A stretch of 47,719 nucleotides of DNA. It comes from CAWDPQ01 sp049642465 (GTDB lineage Bacteria > Acidobacteriota > Vicinamibacteria > Vicinamibacterales > 2-12-FULL-66-21). The position numbers were made by a program, and so were the translations under genes. Below are positions 26,744 through 35,098 of the stretch, one piece after another. Each line of letters starts with the position of its first letter. The stretch's first letter is position 1. The notes beneath the pieces were generated by a model. The model saw only the letters and a list, made by a program, of their open reading frames with translations. It was not told the origin of the DNA and did no database searches. The DNA lies in assembly GCA_049642465.1 (NCBI GenBank), contig JBAROV010000238.1, positions 1 through 47,719 on the forward strand, read 5' to 3'.

Positions 26744-28043
26744 CCCACGCGTACGCCTCGTCCAGCACGTCCGCCAGCTCCGATCGCCTCTGCCGCAGGA
26801 GTCCGGCGCCGAATCTTGCTCGCCGGATTGCAATCCAGGCGCGGATGGCGTCGATCACCGCGGACTCTCGTTCCACAGCAAAGAGAGATGCAACGGCGGT
26901 GAGCGGGAGAGCGATTCCCGTAATCGCGGCAGCAACCGGTCCCTTCCAGAGCCACGCCAAGGCGATCGCACCGACGATCCAGAGAGCGTAGATGATCGAT
27001 CCTGCGATGACCTTTGCTGACGCCGCGACATCCGGCTCGCGCGTCGCCAGACGCGCTGCAATGGCAGTGAGCCAATAGGGCACGAAAAACAGCACCAGGC
27101 CGGCGAGCGCCACTGGCACGAGAGGAATAGCCAGCAGTGCCTCACGCGCGGCGAATCCGGCGGCAGCATTGGCCGTCACGTCCATGTCAAGGTGACGATC
27201 TCGAAGGCGAAACCGGCGCAACCGGGCATCGTAGCGGCGAATCCGGAACAGCAACTCCTCATATCGCGCCGGATCGTTCGAGCGCATGCGCTCGATGCCG
27301 GTGGCAATTGCCTGCCGGCGGGCGATCCGTTCCTCGGCTTGCCGAGGCCTGCCCCGAGCGGCCGAGTAGAGACGATCCACACGATCGACGAGCCGCGCGT
27401 CCGCTCCAGGGTCGGCTTCAACCAATAACTGCCGCATGTGGACGGCGATCCTGTCGGTCAGCGTGCGCACGGCGTCCCGCTGCTCATCTGGGGTCCGGGC
27501 TTGGAGATCGGATGCGTAAAAAGCTGGCCCGTACGCCGCCGTCACTCGCGACCGGAACCGTGTTTTCCGATCGAAGTTCAGGCCGACGGCCACGAGCGCG
27601 ACTCTGGTGCCAGACGCCTCGGCGGCAAGCACGATCCGCGCGGCGCCAGTTCGAAGCGCAATCAGCCGGCCCTGTGAATGGCTCACTCCTTCAGGAAAGA
27701 TGCACACGGCGTCACCCTCCCGCAGCGCGGCGTCCACTGCGGCGAACATCTCGGCGTTCCGCGACGGATCAACACCTTCGTCCTTGCGGCGGTAGACGGG
27801 AATAGCGCCAGCGCCGGCGAGGAACGGGCGGAACAGACCATCGAAGAGCGTCGATTTCGCGAGAAAGCGCACGTCACGCCCAGCGGTCGTCCAGATGATG
27901 GCTGGATCGAGCAGCGCATTCGCATGGTTCGCGAGAAACAGCACCGGGCCGGCCGGCGGCGCTGTTCCCGCCTGGTCCACGCGATAGAAGAGCCAGCACG
28001 CCGTGTGCGCGAGCCACCTGAGGAGGGGAGATGCTTGGCTCAA
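26700..28043 (-). CDS. 1-acylglycerol-3-phosphate / glycerol-3-phosphate acyltransferase-like protein
   Basis: 447 aa from a TTG at 28043 that overlaps the upstream MFS stop as TTGA; codons further upstream only antisense-shadow that gene. The PlsC-type acyltransferase domain shows FLANHANALLDPAII (an H-x5-D form rather than the usual H-x4-D, as in the GPT2/SCT1 group), then FPEGVSHSQGRLIALRTGAARI. A linker with KRRRQ-type charged sequence follows. Two to four transmembrane helices lie at about residues 295-385 (LVLFFVPYWLTAIAA; IIYALWIVGAIALAWLW). It is likely membrane bound and acylates glycerol phosphate or a lysolipid. The H-x5-D spacing makes the exact acceptor uncertain. Confidence 0.85.
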   Translation of the reverse strand: MSQASPLLRWLAHTACWLFYRVDQAGTAPPAGPVLFLANHANALLDPAIIWTTAGRDVRFLAKSTLFDGLFRPFLAGAGAIPVYRRKDEGVDPSRNAEMFAAVDAALREGDAVCIFPEGVSHSQGRLIALRTGAARIVLAAEASGTRVALVAVGLNFDRKTRFRSRVTAAYGPAFYASDLQARTPDEQRDAVRTLTDRIAVHMRQLLVEADPGADARLVDRVDRLYSAARGRPRQAEERIARRQAIATGIERMRSNDPARYEELLFRIRRYDARLRRFRLRDRHLDMDVTANAAAGFAAREALLAIPLVPVALAGLVLFFVPYWLTAIAARLATREPDVAASAKVIAGSIIYALWIVGAIALAWLWKGPVAAAITGIALPLTAVASLFAVERESAVIDAIRAWIAIRRARFGAGLLRQRRSELADVLDEAYAWVTSQASDPMASARS

Positions 28044-29365
28044 TTTCCGACCGCGGACAGATTCGTGTCGGCCGTGCGGGCGGCGCGCCGGCCGGCGTCG
28101 ACATTTACGAACGCGAGGATGATCGCGCCAAGAACAAAAAAGACCAGGACCGACAGAATCGCGCTGCGGCCGCTTCCCGATCGGCTCACCACCCAGGCAA
28201 ACACCGCCGGGCCCAGTACACCCGCATATCGTTCGAAGACGCTGAAGAACGCAAAAAACTCCGATGACTTGTGACGCGGAATCATGCTCGCGAAAAGGGA
28301 ACGGCTCAGCGCTTGCGTGCCGCCTTGCACCATGCCGACCAGCGTCGCCAGGATGAAAAAGTGCGTGACCGTGGACATGTAATAGCCAAGTACGGTGATC
28401 ACGGCGTAAACCGCCAACCCCAGGAAGACGGAAATCTTTGCGCCGATCCGTTCGGCGACGGCACCAAACGCGAACGCGCACGGCACGCCGATGAACTGCG
28501 TCATCAGGAGCGCCGTAATCATCGCATTCTCCGGAAGCCCGATTTCGCTCCCGTAGGTGGTAGCCATGCGGATCATCGTCTGGATGCCGTCGTTGTAGAG
28601 GAGAAACCCGAGGAGCATGACGAAGGCCTCGCGGTACCGCCGTAGCTCCTGGAACGTTTCCACCAGCCGATGCCATCCCGTGATCACCACGTTCGCACCC
28701 GGTCGCTCGTCCGCCTCGAGTTGACGGATCGGTTCCGGCACGTGACGAAAGAGCGGAATGGAAAACAGGGCCCACCAGACAGCCACACTGACAAACGTCA
28801 ACCGGGTCGCGACACCGGAATTCGGTATTCCGAACAAACCAGGCTTCATGATCATCAGCAGGTTGATGGCCAACAGCACGCCACCGCCGAGGTAGCCAAT
28901 CGCATACCCCGCTGACGACACGCGATCGAGCTGATCTTCGGGGACGAGGTGCGGGAGTAACGACTCGTAGAAGACGATGCTTCCCGCCACACCAACGTTG
29001 CCGATGACGAACAGCACGAGGGCGAGTTGCCAATCTCCGCGTTGGATCCAGAACATCGCGGCGGATGCCGTGGCCCCGATCGCGACGAATACGGCGAGGA
29101 GCTTCTTCTTCATTGCCGCGTAATCGGCAATCGCACCAAGCAGGGGAGCCACGATCGCAACGATCAGGATGGCAATCGTGGTCGCCCATGCGAAGCGACT
29201 CGTCGCCTGTGCGCCGGGAAGGTCGGCAGCAACAACGCGGTTGTAGTAAATCGGGAAGACGGCGGCAATAACCGTCGTTTGAAACGCCGAATTGGCGAGG
29301 TCGTACATCGCCCACGCGCGAAGGTCGCGCCGTCCCAGGCCGAGGCGGTCGAGAAACCTGTGCAT
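28040..29365 (-). CDS. MFS transporter, UMF1/Atg22-like
   Basis: 441 aa with about twelve transmembrane helices. The opening RRDLRAWAMYDLANSAFQTTVIAAVFPIYY is typical of the UMF1 (Atg22-like) group, whose yeast member exports amino acids from the vacuole. The loop GAIADYAAMKKKLL carries the MFS-style short charged turn. LGMVQGGTQALSRSLFASMIPRHKSSEFFAFFSVFERYAGVLGP near the C-terminal half is also a family signature. The ATG at 29365 is 2 nt after the ATPase stop; an upstream GTG at 29392 would overlap it. Translation is probably coupled to the ATPase and to the acyltransferase through overlapping codons. The substrate is unknown. Confidence 0.87.
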   Translation of the reverse strand: MHRFLDRLGLGRRDLRAWAMYDLANSAFQTTVIAAVFPIYYNRVVAADLPGAQATSRFAWATTIAILIVAIVAPLLGAIADYAAMKKKLLAVFVAIGATASAAMFWIQRGDWQLALVLFVIGNVGVAGSIVFYESLLPHLVPEDQLDRVSSAGYAIGYLGGGVLLAINLLMIMKPGLFGIPNSGVATRLTFVSVAVWWALFSIPLFRHVPEPIRQLEADERPGANVVITGWHRLVETFQELRRYREAFVMLLGFLLYNDGIQTMIRMATTYGSEIGLPENAMITALLMTQFIGVPCAFAFGAVAERIGAKISVFLGLAVYAVITVLGYYMSTVTHFFILATLVGMVQGGTQALSRSLFASMIPRHKSSEFFAFFSVFERYAGVLGPAVFAWVVSRSGSGRSAILSVLVFFVLGAIILAFVNVDAGRRAARTADTNLSAVGN

Positions 29366-29367
29366 CG

Positions 29368-30528
29368 CTAGAACGTCTGCCGCGCCACCCACTCGCGAAA
29401 CAGTGAATCGACGACGAGGTATCTGGTGCCTTCACGGGCGAGGATATCTTCCCGGACCAGCGCCGCGAGGGACGCCTGAACGGTCGAGGCTCCGCTCAGT
29501 CGGTATCGCGCGCGGACGTCCGCGGACAGCAGCTCGCGGCCGTCCTCCAGCACGGCGGCACGCAGCGTCGCGCGCTGGCCGAGGGTGAGGCGCTGCCACA
29601 TGCTCTCGAAAATCGTTTCGTGCTCACCGAGGAGGCGCCTGAGCGTCTCGTGCAGATCTTCGAGTCCCGCTGCCCGCCCCCCCACCGCGCGCACATCGTC
29701 CCACACTTCATGCGCGAGCCGCTGCACGTCGTAGGGCAGGTTTCCGGCGAGTTCCACGATTGCCGCGCCGAGCCCGGGCGCCGGTTTGACGCGTGTGGAA
29801 CGAAAACGGGACTCGAGAAACTCCGCGAAGCGGTCAGCGGGAATTCGATCCAAACGCATGACCGGCCCGGCCTTGTAAAACGGACGGCTGCGGCCGAGCA
29901 TCCGCTCCATCAGGGCCGGCTCGGACCCCGAAAACACATAACCCACATTGCGCTGGTGCTGGACCGCCGCGCGCAGCGCATGCTCGACGCTCCCGCCGTT
30001 GAACGCGGCGATTGCCTGAAACTCGTCGAGTGCGATCGCCATCTTCCGACGCCGGGCGTCCGCGATGCGGCCGGGGAGCGCAAACACTTCGGCCGCCAGC
30101 AGCGAGATGTCTTTCTGGGTCCGGGCGGCCGGGAAGGTGACCGACAACGCGAGTTGGCCGCCAGATTCCTGGGACGGCTCGACGCGGACTTCGGGTCGTA
30201 CCGCTGACAGCAGGTCGCGAATCCACGTCCTCGCCCGGTCGAGGCGGGCCTCGATAGACACGAGCGCGCGGGCGTAGCCTTCGAGAAACGACAGGTAGGA
30301 GCTGTAGCTGCTGACTGTCACTTCCACAGTCAGGGCGCCGCCGCGCGACACGGTGCCGAGCGCGCGCCGCACCAGCGACGACTTGCCGTAGCGGCGCGGC
30401 GAAATCAGAAACACCTTCTGCCCGGCGAGCAGATCGCGCGCGAGCCGATCGAGCTCGGCCTCGCGATCGACAAACGCCCAGGCCGGCACGACCTCACCGT
30501 AGACAAACGGGTTGCCTTCAGCAGCCAT
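29368..30528 (-). CDS. Archaeal-type AAA/STAND ATPase with C-terminal winged helix
   Basis: 386 aa. The N-terminal FVDREAELDRLARDLLAGQKVFLISPRRYGKSSLV contains a Walker A (SPRRYGKSS, about residues 43-51). KMAIALDEFQAI is Walker B at about 160, and FSGSEPALMERM the sensor-1 region. The C-terminal 70 residues (LTLGQRATLRAAVL...LLSADVRARYRLSGASTVQASLAALVREDILAREGTRYLVVDSLFREWVARQ) look like the winged-helix domain of archaeal-type ATPases (Pfam 01637 group). Its role is unknown; it could be a DNA-binding switch. It is first of a three-gene unit with an MFS transporter and an acyltransferase. Two tandem palindromes cover its start codon and promoter. No Shine-Dalgarno is visible; the mRNA may be leaderless. 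Confidence 0.85.
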   Translation of the reverse strand: MAAEGNPFVYGEVVPAWAFVDREAELDRLARDLLAGQKVFLISPRRYGKSSLVRRALGTVSRGGALTVEVTVSSYSSYLSFLEGYARALVSIEARLDRARTWIRDLLSAVRPEVRVEPSQESGGQLALSVTFPAARTQKDISLLAAEVFALPGRIADARRRKMAIALDEFQAIAAFNGGSVEHALRAAVQHQRNVGYVFSGSEPALMERMLGRSRPFYKAGPVMRLDRIPADRFAEFLESRFRSTRVKPAPGLGAAIVELAGNLPYDVQRLAHEVWDDVRAVGGRAAGLEDLHETLRRLLGEHETIFESMWQRLTLGQRATLRAAVLEDGRELLSADVRARYRLSGASTVQASLAALVREDILAREGTRYLVVDSLFREWVARQTF

Positions 30529-30568
30529 TACGTCATTCTACGTAACGATTACGTATTCTAACGTAACG
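30527..30568 (-). promoter_or_regulatory. Tandem palindromic operator with -10 boxes at the ATPase start
   Basis: Two directly adjacent 21-bp units (30527-30547 and 30548-30568) share identical outer 15 bases. Each contains a perfect inverted repeat TTACGT-N6-ACGTAA, so four half-sites alternate with 6- and 3-bp spacers. On the minus strand each spacer region carries TAGAAT (30540-30535 and 30560-30555). The first is 6 nt from the ATG, so transcription could begin at the A of the start codon. The stop codon of the upstream M28 gene (30558-30560) lies inside the array. The geometry suggests cooperative binding of a dimeric regulator (inference). Confidence 0.7.
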
Positions 30569-32858
30569 GCGCCGCGGCGACAATTGGCGCCGGCGGCGTC
30601 AGTACCCACGTCGCCGCGCCGCTCCAGACCGAGCGATCCTGGGGCAGCCACGCCGGAGGGTGCTCCCCCCACGGAAGCGTGGCGACGATGCGGAGGCCAT
30701 CGAGACCGTTCGGAAGCATTCGGGCAAAGCTCGCCCGCCACGACACCCCGTCTGGCGGCGGTGCCACATACGTCGCCGACCAGCGCCCGCGCCGGATGAT
30801 TCCCGGGAGATTGCTGCGAGCCGGTACGATCGTCTCTGGCAGCACGAAGGTCACGATAACGCCGGGCTGTTGCGGAGTCACGGTGACCGAAGCCTCAACC
30901 CCTTGATCGAGGACGGCGCTGGTGAAGTTGCTGATGGTGGCCGGCGGAGGACCGGGCGCCGCTGCGGTCGTGCGGAACACAAACGGAAACGTCAGACGTC
31001 CCCATGGAATGCCGAGACCGGCGGCTTCGTCAGAGACAGGCATGAAACCCCGCGGAGCGTCATCTCCAAGATCGAGCCCGGGCTCCACCGATCCGACTTC
31101 CCAAACGGCCTGCGCTGCAGCGCCGTCTTGAATCATGCGCACATGGCGCCGCAGCGGTCGCTCGGAGGTGTAGGCGGGAGCGTTGTAGGCCAGACCCGCC
31201 GTCACCGAAACGGCGATCAGCAGCATGGTCGTGAGGACGGATGGTCTCAGCAGCGGCTGCGCTGGTGTGACGGTCGCGATGAGCGGGGGCGCAAGCATCA
31301 AGCCGGCCGCGCCGACGAGAGCGGGATAAACAAAGGACGGCGTGACGATCGGCATGCGACCGAGCACCGCAACCGTGAACCAGAACAGCTCGAGCGACTC
31401 ACGCAGCCAGACCGTGGCGGCAATCGCGAACATGACAGCCGAAGCAACACGAACGACACCGTCGATCGCCGGCGGCAGCACACAAAAAAGGATGCCGGCC
31501 GACAGAAGCGGCAGCGTCCAGAGGTATGCGGCCGAGGGCGCCATCCACAAAGCGATGCCACTGAGCGCAATCCAGACTGGAAGCGCGAGACTCCAGGTGA
31601 GCGCCGGATGCCGCGCACTATGCGCCCGAGCCGGCAGCAGTCGCCCAAACCGCGCCATCGTCCATCCCGCCGCAGTGCCCGTCACAACGAGCAGCGTGAC
31701 GAGCCTTCCGGGATGCGCGTACCAGGGGTGGTACGCTTCGCGTGCGGCTCGAAGCAGCCAGACTGTTGCGACCATCGTTGCCGCAACGGCAGCGGCTGCA
31801 ACGAGCGTCCACAAGGCCACTAGCAGCCAGCGCAAGAAGCCGCCGCTATGCATGACCGCGCGCATGAACCGCCACCAGGCGATGAATCCCAGGAGCAGTG
31901 CGGCCACGCCAATCGCCATGCCCGCGGCCGGGCCGTAGCTCACCGCTGTCGTGCCCCCGATGTCGAAGTAGGTGTGGGTAAGGGGAGATCGCTGAGTGAT
32001 ATCCACACCTTGCAGTCCCTGGAGGATCGCGACGAGATTTTCTCCCATCGTTCGCAGCGCCCGCGCGGACAATCGTTCAGCGGTGTCGCGCGGTGTGTGG
32101 TAGGCGTAGCTGTCTCCAACCGCGGCAAAGTTCAGGCCAGGAATGTCGTGCGTCTTGAGGATGGAAAAGTCGGTGTCGTTCGGGAGTCGTTTGTAGACCT
32201 CGATGCCGTACGAACCACCGCGGGGATGAGGGGCGCGGCGGGCCCAGACAGAGGTCAACCAACCGTTGCCGGGACCGGTTTCGAACAGGACGGGCACGCC
32301 GTCGGTGCCGATAGCCTCGACATTGACGTACGCCTTCAAGCGATCGACTATGTCGCGCTCGCCGACGAGTGCGGCCGCTCCCATGAGCCCGCTCTCCTCC
32401 GCATCCGTCATCACCACGAGCAAAGACCATCGCCTGTTCTTTTGGGCGGCGAGGACTCGGGCGCCTTCGAGCGAGACCGCGACGCCGAGCGCGTCATCGC
32501 CCGCGCCGGGCGCCTCGAAGACGGAGTCATAGTGCGAGAGCAGTCCTACGGCTTCGGTTCGTTCACCTCGAAGTACCGCGATGATGTTCGACACCCGTGC
32601 GGTCCGGCCCAGGTCGCGGCGACGGGCGTCGGTTTCCTGCACGCGGACTTCGAAACCGGATTGCTTCAGTTGTTCGATGATGTACGTCCGCGCACGGCGA
32701 TTGCTCTCGGTGCCGGCGGGCCTGCTCCCGATCGTCCCGGCGAGCATGTTGACGTGCGCGCGGGCGTTCTGCTCTGAAAAGATGGGACGCTCGCGCGCGC
32801 AGGAAGACGCAACACACACGAAGATGAGCGGAGCAAGCGCCTGACAGGAGCGCGTCAT
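30558..32858 (-). CDS. M28 family metallopeptidase with multi-span membrane domain
   Basis: 766 aa from the ATG at 32858; upstream in-frame codons only antisense-shadow hisA. The N-terminus (ALAPLIFVCVASSCARE) is a signal or lipoprotein-like sequence. The M28 zinc site is visible: LLSHYDSVFEAPGAGDDALGVA (His and bridging Asp), TDAEESGLMGA (Glu pair) and a distal YHTPRDTAERL His. Residues about 340-570 contain at least eight hydrophobic helices, and a soluble C-terminal part follows. The layout recalls eukaryotic ERMP1/Fxna peptidases. It is probably a membrane-anchored aminopeptidase facing the periplasm. It starts 16 nt after hisA, and its stop lies in the next gene's operator. Confidence 0.86.
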   Translation of the reverse strand: MTRSCQALAPLIFVCVASSCARERPIFSEQNARAHVNMLAGTIGSRPAGTESNRRARTYIIEQLKQSGFEVRVQETDARRRDLGRTARVSNIIAVLRGERTEAVGLLSHYDSVFEAPGAGDDALGVAVSLEGARVLAAQKNRRWSLLVVMTDAEESGLMGAAALVGERDIVDRLKAYVNVEAIGTDGVPVLFETGPGNGWLTSVWARRAPHPRGGSYGIEVYKRLPNDTDFSILKTHDIPGLNFAAVGDSYAYHTPRDTAERLSARALRTMGENLVAILQGLQGVDITQRSPLTHTYFDIGGTTAVSYGPAAGMAIGVAALLLGFIAWWRFMRAVMHSGGFLRWLLVALWTLVAAAAVAATMVATVWLLRAAREAYHPWYAHPGRLVTLLVVTGTAAGWTMARFGRLLPARAHSARHPALTWSLALPVWIALSGIALWMAPSAAYLWTLPLLSAGILFCVLPPAIDGVVRVASAVMFAIAATVWLRESLELFWFTVAVLGRMPIVTPSFVYPALVGAAGLMLAPPLIATVTPAQPLLRPSVLTTMLLIAVSVTAGLAYNAPAYTSERPLRRHVRMIQDGAAAQAVWEVGSVEPGLDLGDDAPRGFMPVSDEAAGLGIPWGRLTFPFVFRTTAAAPGPPPATISNFTSAVLDQGVEASVTVTPQQPGVIVTFVLPETIVPARSNLPGIIRRGRWSATYVAPPPDGVSWRASFARMLPNGLDGLRIVATLPWGEHPPAWLPQDRSVWSGAATWVLTPPAPIVAAAPLR

Positions 32859-32874
32859 TCGACGTGACCCTATC

Positions 32875-33570
32875 CTATCTCCGGTTTGGCGGCTCTGGCC
32901 AGGGTAGCCGGCCGGTGTACAACGCCATCCCGACGACCGCGTCGATCCCGAGCCGATCGAGTTGTGCGATTTCCTCGAGGGTTGTAATTCCGCCAGCTGC
33001 GATGACATCTCGCGACGTCGCCTCACGAATTCGCCGGAATACGTCGATGTCCGCTCCCTGAAGCAGGCCCTCACGGTCCACGTGAGTATAGAGAAACGCA
33101 CCCACGAATGGTTCGAGCTCGCGGATGGCGTCGAACGCCGTCAGCGGAAGAGCAGTCCGCCATCCGTGAATCACGACGCGCCCACCTTTGCTGTCCACCG
33201 CCGCAATGATGCGGTCGCGCCCGATCGCGTCCGCGATTCGTCGCGCGAACTCCGCATCGACGGCATTGGCGCGGAAGAGAGCGGAGCTCAGAATCACGTG
33301 AGTCGCGCCGAGGTCGAGAGTCTCCCGCGCGCGTTCCACCGAACGGATCCCTCCGCCGACACGACAGGGAAGCCGGCTGCAGATCCGAGCCACGAGTTCT
33401 CGATTCGTGCCTTCTCCCTTGGCCGCGTCCAGATCGATGAGCTGCACCTTCGGCCAGCCGGTGCACCGCTCGATCCATTCCTCGATTGCATCCGTTGCCA
33501 GTGCAAGGGCCTCTCCCTGCACCAACTGCACGATGCGGCCGCGCTGGAGATCGATGGAGGGGATCAGCAT
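32875..33570 (-). CDS. hisA: HisA, ProFAR isomerase
   Basis: 231 aa (family about 240), a TIM barrel catalysing the Amadori rearrangement of ProFAR to PRFAR, the fourth histidine step. MLIPSIDLQRGRIVQLVQG opens the barrel with catalytic Asp7. A second acid is Asp126 in IIAAVDSKGG. Phosphate-binding glycines lie in CRVGGGIRSVERA and VIAAGGITTLEEI. It is the last his gene in the operon. Unlike the others it is separated from its neighbour (hisF) by 143 nt of tandem repeat, and the minus-strand sequence before its ATG is pyrimidine-rich (TTTCCTCCCC) with no Shine-Dalgarno. Confidence 0.95.
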   Translation of the reverse strand: MLIPSIDLQRGRIVQLVQGEALALATDAIEEWIERCTGWPKVQLIDLDAAKGEGTNRELVARICSRLPCRVGGGIRSVERARETLDLGATHVILSSALFRANAVDAEFARRIADAIGRDRIIAAVDSKGGRVVIHGWRTALPLTAFDAIRELEPFVGAFLYTHVDREGLLQGADIDVFRRIREATSRDVIAAGGITTLEEIAQLDRLGIDAVVGMALYTGRLPWPEPPNRR

Positions 33571-33579
33571 GGGGAGGAA

Positions 33580-33716
33580 AGGTTCAGAAGGGTTCAGAAG
33601 GGGTTCAGAAAGGGTTCAGACAAGGTTCACAAGGGGTTCAAAGGTTCAAAGGGTTCAAAGGTTCAAAAGGTTCAAAAGGTTCAAAAGGTTCAAAGGTTCA
33701 AAGTGTTCAAGCTTCA
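33580..33716. repeat. Degenerate tandem repeat GGTTCAAA/GGTTCAGAA between hisF and hisA
   Basis: About 14 units of 8-10 bp, all built on GTTCA, fill the gap from near hisA to the hisF stop. Units near hisA are GGTTCAGAAG-like and those near hisF are GGTTCAAAA-like, as if the array grew and diverged from one end. On the transcript (minus) strand the unit reads TTTTGAACC. There is no conserved repeat-spacer pattern, so it is not CRISPR. Confidence 0.92.
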
Positions 33717-34493
33717 AGAGGGTCGTTCGGCCGAAAGCAATCGCACCGGCACGCCGCACGCATGGAGGAAGTTCTTCAACCCTGCGACGCTGTGTTCGGC
33801 GAAGTGAAAAATCGATGCCGCCAAGGCAGCGTCTGCACATCCCCTGGTGAAGACCTCCGCAAAGTGTTCGAACGTTCCGGCGCCTCCCGAGGCGATAACC
33901 GGAATCGATACCGCGGTCGAAACCGCTGCGGTCATCTCGCAATCGAATCCCCCGCGGGTTCCGTCGCGATCCATTGACGTCAGCAGGATTTCGCCTGCTC
34001 CCCGTGATTCCGCTTCGCGGGCCCATTCGACTGCATCGCGATTGGCCGCGGACGTGCCGCTGCGCGCGAAGACCGCAAAGCGTCCATCACCGGATCGCTT
34101 CGCGTCGATCGCGACGACGATGGCCTGACTGCCGTAACGATCGGCGAGCCGGGTGATGAGCCCGGGATCGGAGAGCGCGGCGCTGTTGAGGCTCACCTTG
34201 TCGGCACCCGCGTCGATCGCGGCCTCGGCGTCGGTCTCCGAACGAATCCCGCCGCCAACCGCGAGCGGGATGAAGAGTTCGCGCGCCACGGCGCGAATCG
34301 TATCGGCAAGCGCACGCCGCCCTTCAAGGGTAGCGGTGACGTCGAGGATGACGAGTTCGTCGATGCCTTCGGCGTTGTAGCGCTTCGCCAGCGCGCGAGG
34401 GTCCCCGGCATCGCGCAGCCCTTCAAATTGCACACCCTTGACGACCGAGCCGTCGCGAACGTCGAGACAGGCGATGATGCGTTTCGAGAGCAT
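33714..34493 (-). CDS. hisF: HisF, imidazole glycerol phosphate synthase cyclase subunit
   Basis: 259 aa from the ATG at 34493, 2 nt after the hisH stop. This TIM barrel uses ammonia from HisH to turn PRFAR into imidazole glycerol phosphate and AICAR. The catalytic acids are Asp11 (MLSKRIIACLDVRDG) and Asp130 (AIVVAIDAKR). Phosphate-binding loops are AVGGGIRSETDA and VIASGGAGTFEHFAE. The stop codon lies at the edge of the GTTCA repeat array, but the C-terminus (LLSAERPS) looks close to normal. Confidence 0.96.
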   Translation of the reverse strand: MLSKRIIACLDVRDGSVVKGVQFEGLRDAGDPRALAKRYNAEGIDELVILDVTATLEGRRALADTIRAVARELFIPLAVGGGIRSETDAEAAIDAGADKVSLNSAALSDPGLITRLADRYGSQAIVVAIDAKRSGDGRFAVFARSGTSAANRDAVEWAREAESRGAGEILLTSMDRDGTRGGFDCEMTAAVSTAVSIPVIASGGAGTFEHFAEVFTRGCADAALAASIFHFAEHSVAGLKNFLHACGVPVRLLSAERPS

Positions 34494-34495
34494 GC

Positions 34496-35098
34496 TCAGT
34501 CGACGGCAAGCTGGACGAAGTTTCGGAGCACGCAAAGTCCGGCCTCGCCCGACTTCTCCGGGTGAAACTGCACGCCGAAGACGCGATCCCGCTCGACGAC
34601 GGCGCTGAATCGGGTGCCATGGGTGGTCACCGCCACTGTTGCGCCGGTCACCGGTGCGGCGTAGGAATGCGTGAAGTAGACCTGCGCGCCGTTGGCCACG
34701 CCAACCAGCAATCTTGACGGCTTGAGGATGTCCAGTGCGTTCCAGCCGACATGCGGGACCTTGACGGTAGATGGCAGACGCTCGCATCGTCCGGGAAGCA
34801 CGGCCAGCCCCGCAACGGCAGGTGCTTCATCGCTCGATTCAAACAGCCACTGCAGTCCGAGGCAAATGCCGAGGAGCGGCCTGCCACGGGCGATGGCCGC
34901 GGATATCGCGCGGCGCCATTCTTCCGAGAGCGCCTGCGTCGCGCCAATATGGCCGACGCCCGGGACGATCAGCGCCCGCGCCTCCGCAATGTCGGCCGGC
35001 GCCGATGGCATATAAACGCACGCTCCAACCGCATTGAGTCCCTTTCGGACCGACGTGAGATTACCCGCTCGGTAATCAATCAGCGCGATGCGCCCCAT
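34496..35098 (-). CDS. hisH: HisH, imidazole glycerol phosphate synthase glutaminase subunit
   Basis: 200 aa class I glutamine amidotransferase that supplies ammonia to HisF. The catalytic triad is visible: Cys79 in LLGICLGLQWLFESS, His179 and Glu181 in FGVQFHPEKSG. VPGVGHIG is the oxyanion-strand region (family PGVG). The gene starts immediately after the hisB stop (0-nt gap) and ends 2 nt before hisF, as expected for two subunits of one complex made in equal amounts. Confidence 0.96.
   Translation of the reverse strand: MGRIALIDYRAGNLTSVRKGLNAVGACVYMPSAPADIAEARALIVPGVGHIGATQALSEEWRRAISAAIARGRPLLGICLGLQWLFESSDEAPAVAGLAVLPGRCERLPSTVKVPHVGWNALDILKPSRLLVGVANGAQVYFTHSYAAPVTGATVAVTTHGTRFSAVVERDRVFGVQFHPEKSGEAGLCVLRNFVQLAVD

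Noticed and set aside
28044..29435. A 464-codon upstream extension of the acyltransferase frame (giving a 911-codon ORF).
   Set aside because: It is out of frame with, and fully covered by, the clearly real MFS transporter gene, and its translation is Arg/Pro/Gly-rich with no recognisable domain. The TTG at 28043 overlapping the MFS stop explains the start.
33580..33716. Repeat array between hisF and hisA considered as a CRISPR array.
   Set aside because: Units are 8-10 bp with no spacers, and there are no cas genes.
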